Positions 34,613-43,807 of a stretch of DNA of 64,000 bases are shown here, one piece after another (position 1 is the stretch's first letter; every line of letters begins with the position of its first letter). The notes beneath the pieces are model-generated. The model was given only the letters and a program-made list of their open reading frames with translations, was not told the DNA's origin and searched no databases. A program made the position numbers and the translations under genes. Origin of the DNA: an uncultured Prevotellaceae bacterium (GTDB taxonomy: Bacteria > Bacteroidota > Bacteroidia > Bacteroidales > Bacteroidaceae); NCBI GenBank assembly GCA_902762565.1, contig CACWOS010000001.1, positions 1 through 64,000 of the forward strand, in the 5' to 3' direction.

Positions 34613-36820
34613 ATGCGTCGACTTTTCTTGTTGTGGGCACTCATGCCCTTATTGGCTTTTGCTGAAAGCCTCGATTCGCTTCACATCATGATTGATGCGG
34701 AGGCTTCTAGTCTTTCTCCCTTTGTTTATAAGTCTTTCCAAGATGCTGCCACTCATTTTCGCGACGGCATCACGGTTTATATCAATCCTGGTGTCTATTG
34801 GATTGACGATCCTGATGATGCTACCGTTAAGGTGGGCAAGAATGGTCGTGAGCCATTTGGTATGGTCATTAAGTGCAAAAACCTCCATTTCATAGGAAAA
34901 GGCGAACGCCCTGAGGACGTTGTGTTGGCTAGTCAGCGTGGACAGACGCAGGGTGCTATTGGCAATTTTACGATGTTCGACTTCTGGTGCGATAAGTTGG
35001 AGGTTGAGAATCTGACGATGGGTAACTACTGCAATGTAGACCTTGTATATCCTAAAAATCCACGATTTAATCGGAAAAAGCGTAGCGATGCTATTACCCA
35101 GGCCCACGTGGGCTATGTACATGGGGATAGTCTGATAGCAAAACGCGTTCGCTTCATTAGTCGTCTGAACCTCAATCCGCTGAATGGTGCTAAGACCTCT
35201 TATTATGAAGACTGTCATTTCGAATGTACTGACGATGCTCTGAATGGCACAGCTATCTATCGTCATTGTAACTTTGACCTCTATGGGCAAAAGCCTTTCT
35301 GGAGTACGTTTGGTAAGGGCGCTTTGTTTATTGACTGCGATTTCAACGTGATGGGTGAGAATCGTGAGATGTATTTCTGCAAACAAGGTGGTCCTGTGAC
35401 TGTGGTGGATTGTCGTTATCATGCCCCCTCTGATAATATCTATATAGGATGGACAGCTTATCCTCAGAAATGGTTGCGCTGCTATCAGAAGAACTTCACA
35501 CTTAATGGTAAACCTTATATCATTGGTGGCAGACAGCCTGAGAATACTGTTGTTCTGAAGGATTATCAGGGTGCGATGCCACCATTTTTGCCAATCAGTA
35601 GTCGCGAGGCAACACTCCTAACAGGTCAAGACTCGCTACTCCTGACCACTTCCGCCTCTGTAACTTGGAAGGTGGAACCTGGTTATGAGAATGCTGTCTT
35701 GTTACGTCTGATAGATGGTGATAAAGTATTGGTGGTGCCAACTAATAATACCGATGAAATCGCCGATTTTTGCATCCTTGCTAATGCTGAGGATGGTCGA
35801 GAGGGAGCCTGCCTCCTCATCGTAAAACCATCCCTTTTACCTGCCCCGTCTTTTATCAAGGCCCCACGTATTACCTCTAATGGTCAACAACTGCAGCTTG
35901 ACTACCAACTTGACTTGCAAGGTCGTCGCGACGAATCGCTCATCACTTGGTATCGTGATGACATTCCTGTAGCTGCCAGTCATACTAGTCCTGTACGTAC
36001 TTATTTGCTCAGCGAGTCTGACAAAGGGCACATTATGAAGGCTGTCATCATGCCAAAACATCAGCGTAGCAATTATGGTTTGGAGCCATCTTTTGCCACA
36101 TTCAAGGTAAAGAAGGCTCCTAAACGACATGAACTAGAAACGGACTTCCACGATTTCTATTGCAATTGGCAACCAGTTGTTGCTGAAAGGGTGTGGACTG
36201 TTGATGGCTTCAAGCCTTCTGACACATCGGAATATCCTTGGTCGTTCAATCGCGAAAAGCCCATGTGGGAATATGGCAAAGGCTTTAATGGTGCCGTTGG
36301 AATGGGGCTTTTACAAGCCCAGCGGGGTGCCCGTCTGATGTACACACCAGCCAAACGTACCTATAACAATATGTCGTTGACGCTGGATGTTGACCCTACC
36401 AAGACGGCAGGTCAAGGCTTTGGTTCAGCTACAGGGCAGTATATGGATGTTTGCCTAAAGTTCGACACCAAGACGCTGACAGGTTATGGTCTGCGTATCA
36501 TCCGTACCACTAAACATGCCAAAGCAGTCGACTTCTATTTGGTTCGTTACAATAATGGCACGATCACCCCTCTCACTGAGCCCGTTTCTTCCACCTGTTA
36601 TCGTACCAATTGTACCATTTTGCTCCATTTCAACGAAGGACTGCTGACTGCTGATGTCACCACGAAGACGCCTCAGCCTGCTAATTCCACTCTTCCTCAT
36701 GAGGTGCACCTGAGTGCTAAAGTCGATGCCAACCCATTTGGTGGCATACACATTCAGCATACTGGTTCGTGTGGCGAAAGCACCACGATGCTCCATCATC
36801 TCAAAGTTCATTGGCAATAG
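34613..36820 (+). CDS. Secreted right-handed beta-helix protein, pectin-esterase-like
   Basis: A 735-aa exported protein (signal peptide to about Ala17). Residues of about 35-330 read as a beta-helix of the pectinesterase type: FQDAATHFRDGITVYINPG, then MVIKCKNLHFIGKG, then ENLTMGNYCN, AKRVRFISR, YEDCHFECTDDALNGTA and ALFIDCDFNVMG. Carbohydrate esterase family 8 is the nearest family I recognise, but I cannot point to its complete catalytic Asp/Asp/Arg set, so enzyme activity is uncertain. About 340-500 look Ig-like, and the last 200 residues (WTVDGFKPSDTSEYPWSF...) form a beta-sandwich, possibly a binding domain. It may share the upstream lipid-gene transcript. Confidence 0.7.
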   Translation: MRRLFLLWALMPLLAFAESLDSLHIMIDAEASSLSPFVYKSFQDAATHFRDGITVYINPGVYWIDDPDDATVKVGKNGREPFGMVIKCKNLHFIGKGERPEDVVLASQRGQTQGAIGNFTMFDFWCDKLEVENLTMGNYCNVDLVYPKNPRFNRKKRSDAITQAHVGYVHGDSLIAKRVRFISRLNLNPLNGAKTSYYEDCHFECTDDALNGTAIYRHCNFDLYGQKPFWSTFGKGALFIDCDFNVMGENREMYFCKQGGPVTVVDCRYHAPSDNIYIGWTAYPQKWLRCYQKNFTLNGKPYIIGGRQPENTVVLKDYQGAMPPFLPISSREATLLTGQDSLLLTTSASVTWKVEPGYENAVLLRLIDGDKVLVVPTNNTDEIADFCILANAEDGREGACLLIVKPSLLPAPSFIKAPRITSNGQQLQLDYQLDLQGRRDESLITWYRDDIPVAASHTSPVRTYLLSESDKGHIMKAVIMPKHQRSNYGLEPSFATFKVKKAPKRHELETDFHDFYCNWQPVVAERVWTVDGFKPSDTSEYPWSFNREKPMWEYGKGFNGAVGMGLLQAQRGARLMYTPAKRTYNNMSLTLDVDPTKTAGQGFGSATGQYMDVCLKFDTKTLTGYGLRIIRTTKHAKAVDFYLVRYNNGTITPLTEPVSSTCYRTNCTILLHFNEGLLTADVTTKTPQPANSTLPHEVHLSAKVDANPFGGIHIQHTGSCGESTTMLHHLKVHWQ

Positions 36821-37191
36821 TCGTGTCTGACGGGACATGTTAGGGAGGAGTCTGTGCATCACCTCCCGTGCCTTAATCCCTTTGTCTATCGACATTAGAG
36901 TCATGTGACGGGAGGAGGGGAGGTGTTGTTGTCAGCAGTCAACCCAGTTCAGGGATTGCCCGCTACGGGCGGAAGGCCCTTCCGCTTCCTCCTCCTGCCC
37001 CTTCCGCACGTAGCGGACGAGGCGTCCGCTTCCTTCGGACAATGCGTTTGCTTCCTTCGCGCTGTTAGGTTAAAGCCTTCAGACTCTGAGTGAAACGGCT
37101 TCTCTCTATCAAAGATATGCCGTTTCGCTGCAAGCGAGAAGCCGTTTCTCTCGCTGATGTCTCAGATGTCGCTGATTTCTTGCACTTTTTC
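36821..37191. other. GC-rich, hairpin-dense non-coding region
   Basis: The 458-bp gap between 36820 and 37279 holds no convincing gene. It contains several inverted repeats: GGGAGG/CCTCCC (36843-36867), CCGCTACG/CGTAGCGG (36960-36967 with 37009-37016), GCGGAAGG able to pair with CCTTCCGC at either 36978-36985 or 37000-37007, GCGGACG/CGTCCGC (37013-37029), GAAACGGC/GCCGTTTC (37092-37126) and GCGAGA/TCTCGC (37134-37154). The 36958-37050 part is much richer in G+C than its surroundings. A structured RNA, attenuator or palindromic repeat element is possible; I recognise no known RNA family. Confidence 0.6.
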
Positions 37192-37222
37192 TTTGTCGTT
37201 TCAGAAATTATCAGTATCTTTG
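37192..37222 (+). promoter_or_regulatory. Promoter of the beta-helix/surface protein pair
   Basis: TTTG (37192-37195), a 19-bp spacer and TATCTTTG (37215-37222). The ATG at 37279 lies 56 bp downstream. Confidence 0.75.
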
Positions 37223-37278
37223 CAATCGTAGTGTGTCACAATTTACCAAAACAGAAACAATAAATAACATAAAACAAT

Positions 37279-38217
37279 ATGATTATGAAAAAGATTCTTT
37301 TATCAATTGTATGCCTCATGATGCTAGGCATCCAGAGTGTATTGGCAGGTACAGCGCAGATTGTATTGCGCCATCAAGGAAATGTTAAGCAATTTAATCC
37401 AGACGAGCTGCCTTCAGCTATTGAAGCTGCAGAAAATGGTGATACAATCCTGCTTTCGGCAGGTACATTCAAATACAGCGCTTCATCTATTGTAACTATC
37501 AACAAAGCTATAACCATTATCGGAGTAGGTGCAAATAATAGTGTTATAGACAACTCTGTATATATTGATATACCCAATAATCCAGTTTTGACCGCCCATT
37601 TACTGGATGGCGTAAATATTACTCGTGAATTGTATATAGTTAAATCAGCGATAGGTATAAAGATAAGAAAGTGCGTTATTGATAAAGGCATTTCATACAA
37701 TATTAATTCTGACCCAATATATGAAATGCTGATAGACAGATGTGATATTAACAATATAGGCTTGAACTCTGTTTTGAGAAGCCTAACAGTTACCAATTCA
37801 AAGGCTCAGGTATTGAATGCTGGATATACCCCAGACGCAGCCGTTTTTTCTAATTGTAATGTTATTATAGGAAATACTGCAACAAATGGCACTGCAAACT
37901 TTATCAATTGTTATATAACTACATTTTATAACGCTGGAAATTCTATTTTCACCAATTGTCTGGCATCCGTTACATGGAAGAATTACACTTCTGCGGAAAA
38001 TTGCTACACTTACACCCCAAGTGAAACTGAGGTAGATGAAGCTGAGTATTTCCAGCAGCAAGGCTGGCTTGGCACTGATGGCACCATTGTTGGCATGTAT
38101 GGCGGAACCACACCTTTCACCTTGGAACCTAATGCGCCAAAGGTGACCGACTATACGATTGGTGTTGATACTAAGACGCGAATGCTGAATGTGAAGATGA
38201 CCTTGAGTGCAAATTAA
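37279..38217 (+). CDS. Secreted beta-helix repeat protein, function unknown
   Basis: A 312-aa exported protein with a signal peptide (MKKILLSIVCLMMLGIQSVLA; starts at 37279 or 37285 are both possible). After DELPSAIEAAENGDTILLSAG (a common opening of pectate-lyase-like beta-helices) come repeated short turns such as ITIIGVGANNSVIDN, MLIDRCDINNIG, LTVTNSKA and FSNCNVIIGN. No catalytic residues stand out. Base composition is more A/T-rich than that of its neighbours. It is followed 16 bp later by the 1269-aa protein, probably in one operon. Confidence 0.7.
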   Translation: MIMKKILLSIVCLMMLGIQSVLAGTAQIVLRHQGNVKQFNPDELPSAIEAAENGDTILLSAGTFKYSASSIVTINKAITIIGVGANNSVIDNSVYIDIPNNPVLTAHLLDGVNITRELYIVKSAIGIKIRKCVIDKGISYNINSDPIYEMLIDRCDINNIGLNSVLRSLTVTNSKAQVLNAGYTPDAAVFSNCNVIIGNTATNGTANFINCYITTFYNAGNSIFTNCLASVTWKNYTSAENCYTYTPSETEVDEAEYFQQQGWLGTDGTIVGMYGGTTPFTLEPNAPKVTDYTIGVDTKTRMLNVKMTLSAN

Positions 38218-38233
38218 TATAGACAGGAAGCTT

Positions 38234-41200
38234 ATGCGAGGGAGAATAAAACTTCTATTCCTGCTACTGCTGGCTGTGCTCATGGGTCGTGCTCAGACCA
38301 TTAGTCAATATGAGTACTGGTTAGATGCCGACTATGGCCATCGTCAAGTTGTGGCAACCAATAGTACTGCCGTAGATCAGAGTATCGACATCAGCGGGTT
38401 GTCGGATGGCATTCACTATCTGAATTTCCGTGCAGTGGATGGCGATGGTGTGTCAGGACTATATTACCGTTATCTCTTCATGGTTCCTGCCTCAGAGATG
38501 ACAGACGCTACAGTGTCTGGCTATGAGTATTGGATTGATGCAGACTATGCCAACAGAGTATCCTCATCGGAGCCTAGTACAAATGTTGCACAGAGCATAG
38601 ACGTTAGCACACTTTCGTCAGGTATTCACTATCTTAACTTCCGTGCTAAGCGTACAGATGGTGAACCAGGATTGTACTACCGCTATCTCTTCGTTGTGCC
38701 TGAAAAGAAAGAAGACTATCTGCAGATAGATCAGGTAAAATATTGGGTTGACGATGATAGTCAGAACAGCCAGACACTGAAAGTGAATGAAGAACAGGAA
38801 CTGATAATCTCAATGGATATCAGTCAACTGAAAGCGGACACCACTCATGTCTTCAATATCACTGCTATCAGTAAGGCAGGTTTGGAAACAATCTTGGGTA
38901 GCTATGAATTCAGCTTTGCAAGTGAACTTGAGCCTGAGCCTTATGCTGTGTTGAGTGAAGACAACACTGTGCTGACATTCTATTACGACGAGAAGAAAAC
39001 GGAAAGAAATGGTATGAGCGTAGGTGAAAGCTATGCACGTCCTGAGAATGTGCTTTGGTATGACCAAAGGCATAATATCTCTTCCGTTGTATTTGATCAC
39101 TCATTTGCAAATTGCACAACGCTGACAAGTACGCCGTTCTGGTTCTATGATTTTTCTCAGTTGACCACAATCACAGGCATTGCCAATCTTAAAACGGACA
39201 ATGTGACGAACATGTATGGTATGTTTGCATATTGCGAAAAACTGACGACTCTTGACCTTAGCGGCTTTAATACTGCAAAAGTCGAGAATATGGACTGGCT
39301 GTTCTATCGTTGTTCTGAGCTGGAAACAGTCTATGTGGGTGACCTGTGGAGTACTGCTTCTGTGACCATGGGTCAGGAAATGTTTTATGCTTGTCATAAA
39401 CTTGTAGGAGGTAAGGGCTCGTCCTGTGGTTATATAGGTCATTATGACCATACTTACGCTCACATCGACGGCGGAGCCTCGAATCCTGGCTACTTCACAT
39501 TGAATCCTGAGCGGGTTAAGAATGGAAATGTTGAGGGAGAAGACTATAGCAGTTTTGCCCTTAGCTATAACTTACAGGTCCAGGAACTGACACAAGAGAA
39601 TATTGTGGAAGACAGTGAGCATCCTGGTAATCAGTGTATTAAGGTGGTGTCGCTGGAGAATCCCGAGGAGGTTACTCACTCGCAGTTCATGATTCGCATT
39701 GGCGAACCGATGAAGACTGGCCAGAAGTACAGATTCTCTATGGACTACAAAGCAAGCAAGGGAGCACTAGTAACATCACAGGTCCACACAGAACCAGGAG
39801 AATATCTCAATTGGTATGGATTTGGTAATTTTACGGCAACACCTGAGTGGCAGACCTACGAAGTGGAAGGAGAAGTTTCTACTGAAAATAACGGTTTCAA
39901 GACCATTGTTTTTAACTTGAGTGAGGAAAAAAGCTCAACGGAGTTCTTCTTCGACAATATCAGCTTCAAGGTAGATGCCGTTGAAGAAGAGGTGCCTGAC
40001 ACTGTAGAGACGCCGACGTTTGAATTTGCGAATAGTTGGGACAGTGACTTGAGCATCAAGACGGAGACAGAGGGCGCGGAAATTTATTATACGATGAACG
40101 GACGTATGCTGAAGGAAGACGATGCGAACTTCAGCTATGGCACGCTGGGACGCTACAGTGACTGGAAGGCGTGGGGCGACAATCTGCAGGAAGCCAAGAG
40201 TGTCTATAATGAAGATGTATATGCCGGCAGCTATAGCAGTAATTATATGCTGAAGCTCACCAGTAGGGTAGACAGCGTGATGGAATCTGCCCAATTGGGC
40301 TATCGGTTCAACAAGGCGCTGACCAAGAACGACTACTATACCATTCACTTCCAGGCTCGCTCAGCGTCTGGCAACGGTCAGATTCAGTTCTTCTGTCAGA
40401 ACGACACCTTAGCAGATACGCGCAGTGTTGCGGACACGATGGCAATAGGCAAGGAGTGGGCTGATTACGAGTATACGGTGAGGATTGCTAACGACAATAC
40501 CAACCAGATCGTGCTGAACTTCGGTGGCGTGGCTGATACCTACTATATAGATAATGTGTTGTTCGGTCCGATCATCTCTGACACCATCAATGGTAACCTA
40601 CACACCCGCTATGAGCGCCCTATAGAGATACGTGACGATGTCACCATCACTGCCATTGCCGTGAAAGAAGGTATGATAGAGTCGAAACCTGCCGTCTATG
40701 ACTACTTCTATGAGGGTTGGATGATGTTGCTGTATACGTATGAAAAAGGCAGAGTGATACTTGATGAGTGCGATGGTGATCCTAATGTGCCTTTGTCTGA
40801 TGTATATGAGATGAAGGCACGTATGGATGATATGCTCTATAGTTACTATGAACGCCGTACGGAAGAGCGGTTCGATGACTATGAGCTGAAATATGCTGCC
40901 GAAGAGATGATGGCACGTCTTGATATGGTTTATCAGATGAAGCAGGGCTTCGTCATCAATGGCATCGCCTATCATGCTGTCGACTCTACGCAGGTGGAAG
41001 TAAGAAAGCCGCTGGGCTATGGCAGCGTCTATAAGGGAGCTGTTACCATTGCTCCTGAGGTGTTCTACAACAATATCAATTTCCGCGTGACCAGCGTTAC
41101 TGAGGATGCCTTTGCTAACAGTGAGCTGGGTGCCATTGTCTGGAATGCCGACTTCACCGTCCCCGACGAGGTCAGCACGATGGTAAACAATCCTAACCTG

Positions 41201-42043
41201 CTAGTATACGTCAAAAGTGATGCACTGGCTCCCAGAAATATTACCAATGTCGTCATTAATGGCGTTGCCAAAGATATTGTCTTGGTAGATGCAACAACGG
41301 ATAACGGCAACTTCCTTGTGCCAGAGACTTTTACAGCAGAGCAAATCAGCTATCAGCGTGTATTCAATCAGAAAACGATGGTTGGTGTCTGTCGTGGTTG
41401 GGAGAGTATTGCTCTGCCTTTCAACGTGCAGACCATTACCCACGAGAAACAGGGCGCGATATCACCATTTGGTAGAGGTGACAGTAATAAACATTTCTGG
41501 TTGCGTCGTTTGGGTGCGAACGGCATTGTGCAGGCCGATAAGATAGAAGCTTACGTACCATATATCATCGCTATGCCTAATAGTTCGGAATATTCGGAGC
41601 AGTTCAACCTGCCTGGTCGCGTAACATTCTCGGCCACCAATGCCATTGTGCCTGTGACAGAAGAGCGCACGCTGGCCCTGAGCGATTCGACCATTATGAT
41701 GACATCGACTATGCAGCGACTGGGTCGTTCGTCGCGTTACTATGCCATTAATGTTGGCGAGGTTCGTGGTCAGTATCTTGAGGGTAGCGTCTTTGAGTGT
41801 GACTATCGTGAGATACGTCCGTTCGAAGCTTATACCACACATGCTGCTAATGCTCCCGCTCCGCGCTTTGTGCCCATTGACAACATCAATGGTGGCAACA
41901 TGACGGGTATTGACGCTTCGCTAGTGAATAGTGGAGAAGTGAATAGTGAAAAGTGGTACGACCTGAATGGCCGCAAGTTGCAGAAGAAACCTACGCAGAA
42001 GGGCGTCTATCTGCTCAATGGCCGTAAGGTTGTGATGAGATGA
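38234..42043 (+). CDS. Large multidomain secreted surface protein (BspA/DUF285-like)
   Basis: A 1269-aa exported protein (signal to Ala20, Gln21 next). It opens with two tandem copies of a module of about 65 residues (YEYWLDADYGHRQVVATN to YRYLFMVP, then YEYWIDADYANRVSSSEP to YRYLFVVP) and a diverged third (VKYWVDDDSQNSQTL). Then follow a DUF285/BspA-type leucine-rich part (MYGMFAYCEKLTTLDLSGFN), two jelly-roll, carbohydrate-binding-like domains, and a further BspA-like stretch (VTEDAFANSELGAIVWNAD). The end, YDLNGRKLQKKPTQKGVYLL, leads to NGRKVVMR, the Prevotella sorting-like tail. The start at 38234 avoids overlap with the previous gene. Likely roles are adhesion or glycan binding. Confidence 0.75.
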   Translation: MRGRIKLLFLLLLAVLMGRAQTISQYEYWLDADYGHRQVVATNSTAVDQSIDISGLSDGIHYLNFRAVDGDGVSGLYYRYLFMVPASEMTDATVSGYEYWIDADYANRVSSSEPSTNVAQSIDVSTLSSGIHYLNFRAKRTDGEPGLYYRYLFVVPEKKEDYLQIDQVKYWVDDDSQNSQTLKVNEEQELIISMDISQLKADTTHVFNITAISKAGLETILGSYEFSFASELEPEPYAVLSEDNTVLTFYYDEKKTERNGMSVGESYARPENVLWYDQRHNISSVVFDHSFANCTTLTSTPFWFYDFSQLTTITGIANLKTDNVTNMYGMFAYCEKLTTLDLSGFNTAKVENMDWLFYRCSELETVYVGDLWSTASVTMGQEMFYACHKLVGGKGSSCGYIGHYDHTYAHIDGGASNPGYFTLNPERVKNGNVEGEDYSSFALSYNLQVQELTQENIVEDSEHPGNQCIKVVSLENPEEVTHSQFMIRIGEPMKTGQKYRFSMDYKASKGALVTSQVHTEPGEYLNWYGFGNFTATPEWQTYEVEGEVSTENNGFKTIVFNLSEEKSSTEFFFDNISFKVDAVEEEVPDTVETPTFEFANSWDSDLSIKTETEGAEIYYTMNGRMLKEDDANFSYGTLGRYSDWKAWGDNLQEAKSVYNEDVYAGSYSSNYMLKLTSRVDSVMESAQLGYRFNKALTKNDYYTIHFQARSASGNGQIQFFCQNDTLADTRSVADTMAIGKEWADYEYTVRIANDNTNQIVLNFGGVADTYYIDNVLFGPIISDTINGNLHTRYERPIEIRDDVTITAIAVKEGMIESKPAVYDYFYEGWMMLLYTYEKGRVILDECDGDPNVPLSDVYEMKARMDDMLYSYYERRTEERFDDYELKYAAEEMMARLDMVYQMKQGFVINGIAYHAVDSTQVEVRKPLGYGSVYKGAVTIAPEVFYNNINFRVTSVTEDAFANSELGAIVWNADFTVPDEVSTMVNNPNLLVYVKSDALAPRNITNVVINGVAKDIVLVDATTDNGNFLVPETFTAEQISYQRVFNQKTMVGVCRGWESIALPFNVQTITHEKQGAISPFGRGDSNKHFWLRRLGANGIVQADKIEAYVPYIIAMPNSSEYSEQFNLPGRVTFSATNAIVPVTEERTLALSDSTIMMTSTMQRLGRSSRYYAINVGEVRGQYLEGSVFECDYREIRPFEAYTTHAANAPAPRFVPIDNINGGNMTGIDASLVNSGEVNSEKWYDLNGRKLQKKPTQKGVYLLNGRKVVMR

Positions 42044-42064
42044 GAAAGTGACAATACATGACAG

Positions 42065-42110
42065 CTTTCGCGACAAAAGTACGTCAAAGGCGAGATTTGT
42101 GTCGCGAAAG
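42065..42110 (+). terminator. Terminator after the large surface protein
   Basis: A perfect 10-bp inverted repeat (CTTTCGCGAC / GTCGCGAAAG) with a 26-nt interior that can pair further (ACAAA/TTTGT), followed directly by TTTTGTATTTT. The same T-run supplies the -33 TTTG of the next promoter. Confidence 0.7.
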
Positions 42111-42111
42111 T

Positions 42112-42142
42112 TTTGTATTTTGCTTGCTAATTCGTACCTTTG
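42112..42142 (+). promoter_or_regulatory. Promoter of the DUF4294 gene
   Basis: TTTG (42112-42115), a 19-bp spacer and TACCTTTG (42135-42142), 17 bp before the ATG at 42160. Confidence 0.8.
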
Positions 42143-42159
42143 CCGCGATTTTTTATGTA

Positions 42160-42786
42160 ATGAAGCGACATGTATTGACGATAATGGCAATTCTGGCCAT
42201 CACGCAGAGTGGGATGGCTCAGAAGAATAAGCGACCTGAGGCTGTCGATATGGACAGTCCTACTTTTGTGCCTACCGTCAAAGTGGGTAAGGTGCTGGAA
42301 GGTGGCGACAGTATTCAATACATGGAGATGAACAACGTCTACGTGTTTCCACCTGTGGAGTTTAGCAGCAAGCGTCAGGCGCAGGCCTACATGCGACTGG
42401 TAAAGAATGTGAAGACGGTGCTGCCCATAGCCAAGGAAGCCAACATGATTATGATGGAGACGGCCGAATATCTGGAAACACTGCCTAATAAGAAAGCAAA
42501 GGAGGAACACATGAAGCGTGTGGAGAAGAGCATCATGCAGGAATATAAGCCCCGTATGAAGAAGCTGACCTACTCGCAGGGTAAGTTGCTTATCAAGTTG
42601 ATTTATCGTGAAAGTCATTCGTCAGGCTACGAACTGATTCAGGCATTCCTTGGACCAGTACGTGCCGGCTTCTATCAGGCTTTCGCTTGGGCTTTTGGTG
42701 CTTCGCTCAAGAAGGAGTATGACGCCGAAGGCATTGACCGCCTCACAGAAAGAGTGGTACTCTTGGTGGAGGCGGGTCAGCTGTAA
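42160..42786 (+). CDS. Exported DUF4294 family protein
   Basis: A 208-aa protein with a signal peptide to Ala20 and Gln21 next. The body, from VYVFPPVEFSSKRQAQAYMR to LIYRESHSSGYELIQAFLGP, matches what I know as DUF4294, a family of Bacteroidetes periplasmic proteins without assigned function. It is mostly helical and basic. I used the ATG at 42160 because the longer frame from 42058 spans the terminator and promoter. It is convergent with the cyclase gene, 25 bp apart. Confidence 0.78.
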   Translation: MKRHVLTIMAILAITQSGMAQKNKRPEAVDMDSPTFVPTVKVGKVLEGGDSIQYMEMNNVYVFPPVEFSSKRQAQAYMRLVKNVKTVLPIAKEANMIMMETAEYLETLPNKKAKEEHMKRVEKSIMQEYKPRMKKLTYSQGKLLIKLIYRESHSSGYELIQAFLGPVRAGFYQAFAWAFGASLKKEYDAEGIDRLTERVVLLVEAGQL

Positions 42787-42811
42787 GAATAGAAGTTAAG
42801 AGTTAGGAGGA

Positions 42812-43807
42812 TTACTCTGAGAATATTAATTGTACGAGGGTTTGACCGACGGCTTTAAGTGTATTCTTGTCGATGTGCTGCATGTCATCATTGATAGTGT
42901 GCCACGTAGGACCGAATGAACTCTGCTCACAATCGGGATAGTGGTTGATGATGTCGATACAAGGAATACCGGCTTTCTCGTTCACAGGCACATGGTCGTC
43001 TGTAACGCCTCCGCTATCCAAATAGGGGAAGATGCTACCATAGCCTGCTGTGTTGGCAGCCTGCCAGACACGCTCAACAATGTTGCGGGCATAGCGCATG
43101 GAGTAAGCTTCACGATAGAACTTCGCACCCTGGCCTCCAACCATATCAAGCAATATGGCATATTGGTAACTGTCAGCTGTTTGCTTTTGGCAGTTAGCTG
43201 CCCAATACTGTGCTCCTAAGGCCCATGATTCACCATCATATTCCTCTTCCCATTGGGGGATGCCCCAGTCCTCAGCGTCAAAGCAGATGAAGTCAACTGC
43301 CAATGAGGCCGAATCATATTGCTGTAACAAACGGGCTAGTTCAAGCATGACAGCCACGCCCGATGCACCATCGTTGGCAGCCATCACAGGTTTGCGATGA
43401 TTGGCCTCGTCTGGATCGTTGTCGGCCCAAGGACGACTGTCCCAGTGGGCGCAGATGAAGATTTTTGTTGTTTGCTCTTGATTGTTAGCTTTTGGCTGAT
43501 GAGCAATGATATTGGTACTTTTGAGAATGGTACCATTATAGCCTTTCAGGTCGGCTTTCTGTAATTCTACCTGATAGCCGTACTGGCTGAATTTCTGCTG
43601 AATCCATTCACTGCACAATTCGTGGGCTTCGCTATTCATGGTACGAGGACCGAAACTGCACTGGGCAGCACAGAAGGCGTAAGCTGAATCGGCATTAAAC
43701 TCGATGTTCACGACCGATTGTTCTGTTTGACTCTTCTTGGTGGTACTACAACTGAATAGGAATAATACAATAATGATGCAATGTAATAATGTAATAATGC
43801 GTTTCAT
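42812..43807 (-). CDS. Probable type II glutaminyl cyclase lipoprotein (M28 fold)
   Basis: A 331-aa lipoprotein (acceptor Cys20 in LFSC). M28-type residues are His121 (CAHWDSRPWADNDPD), Asp146 (NDGASGVAVMLELARLL), Glu179-Asp180 (FDAEDWG), Asp270-Asp271-His272 (GVTDDHVPVN) and His303 (TWHTINDD). This set, especially DDHVPVN and WHTINDD, follows the zinc and catalytic pattern of animal-type glutaminyl cyclases, which are known from Porphyromonas and Prevotella and turn N-terminal Gln into pyroglutamate. An aminopeptidase is the alternative. Its start overlaps the stop of the amidotransferase/dipeptidase gene (ATGA). Confidence 0.72.
   Translation of the reverse strand: MKRIITLLHCIIIVLFLFSCSTTKKSQTEQSVVNIEFNADSAYAFCAAQCSFGPRTMNSEAHELCSEWIQQKFSQYGYQVELQKADLKGYNGTILKSTNIIAHQPKANNQEQTTKIFICAHWDSRPWADNDPDEANHRKPVMAANDGASGVAVMLELARLLQQYDSASLAVDFICFDAEDWGIPQWEEEYDGESWALGAQYWAANCQKQTADSYQYAILLDMVGGQGAKFYREAYSMRYARNIVERVWQAANTAGYGSIFPYLDSGGVTDDHVPVNEKAGIPCIDIINHYPDCEQSSFGPTWHTINDDMQHIDKNTLKAVGQTLVQLIFSE

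Noticed and set aside
36905..37093. 62-codon frame in the GC-rich gap
   Set aside because: It runs through several hairpins, has no promoter box close upstream and reads as no known protein; the region looks structural rather than coding.
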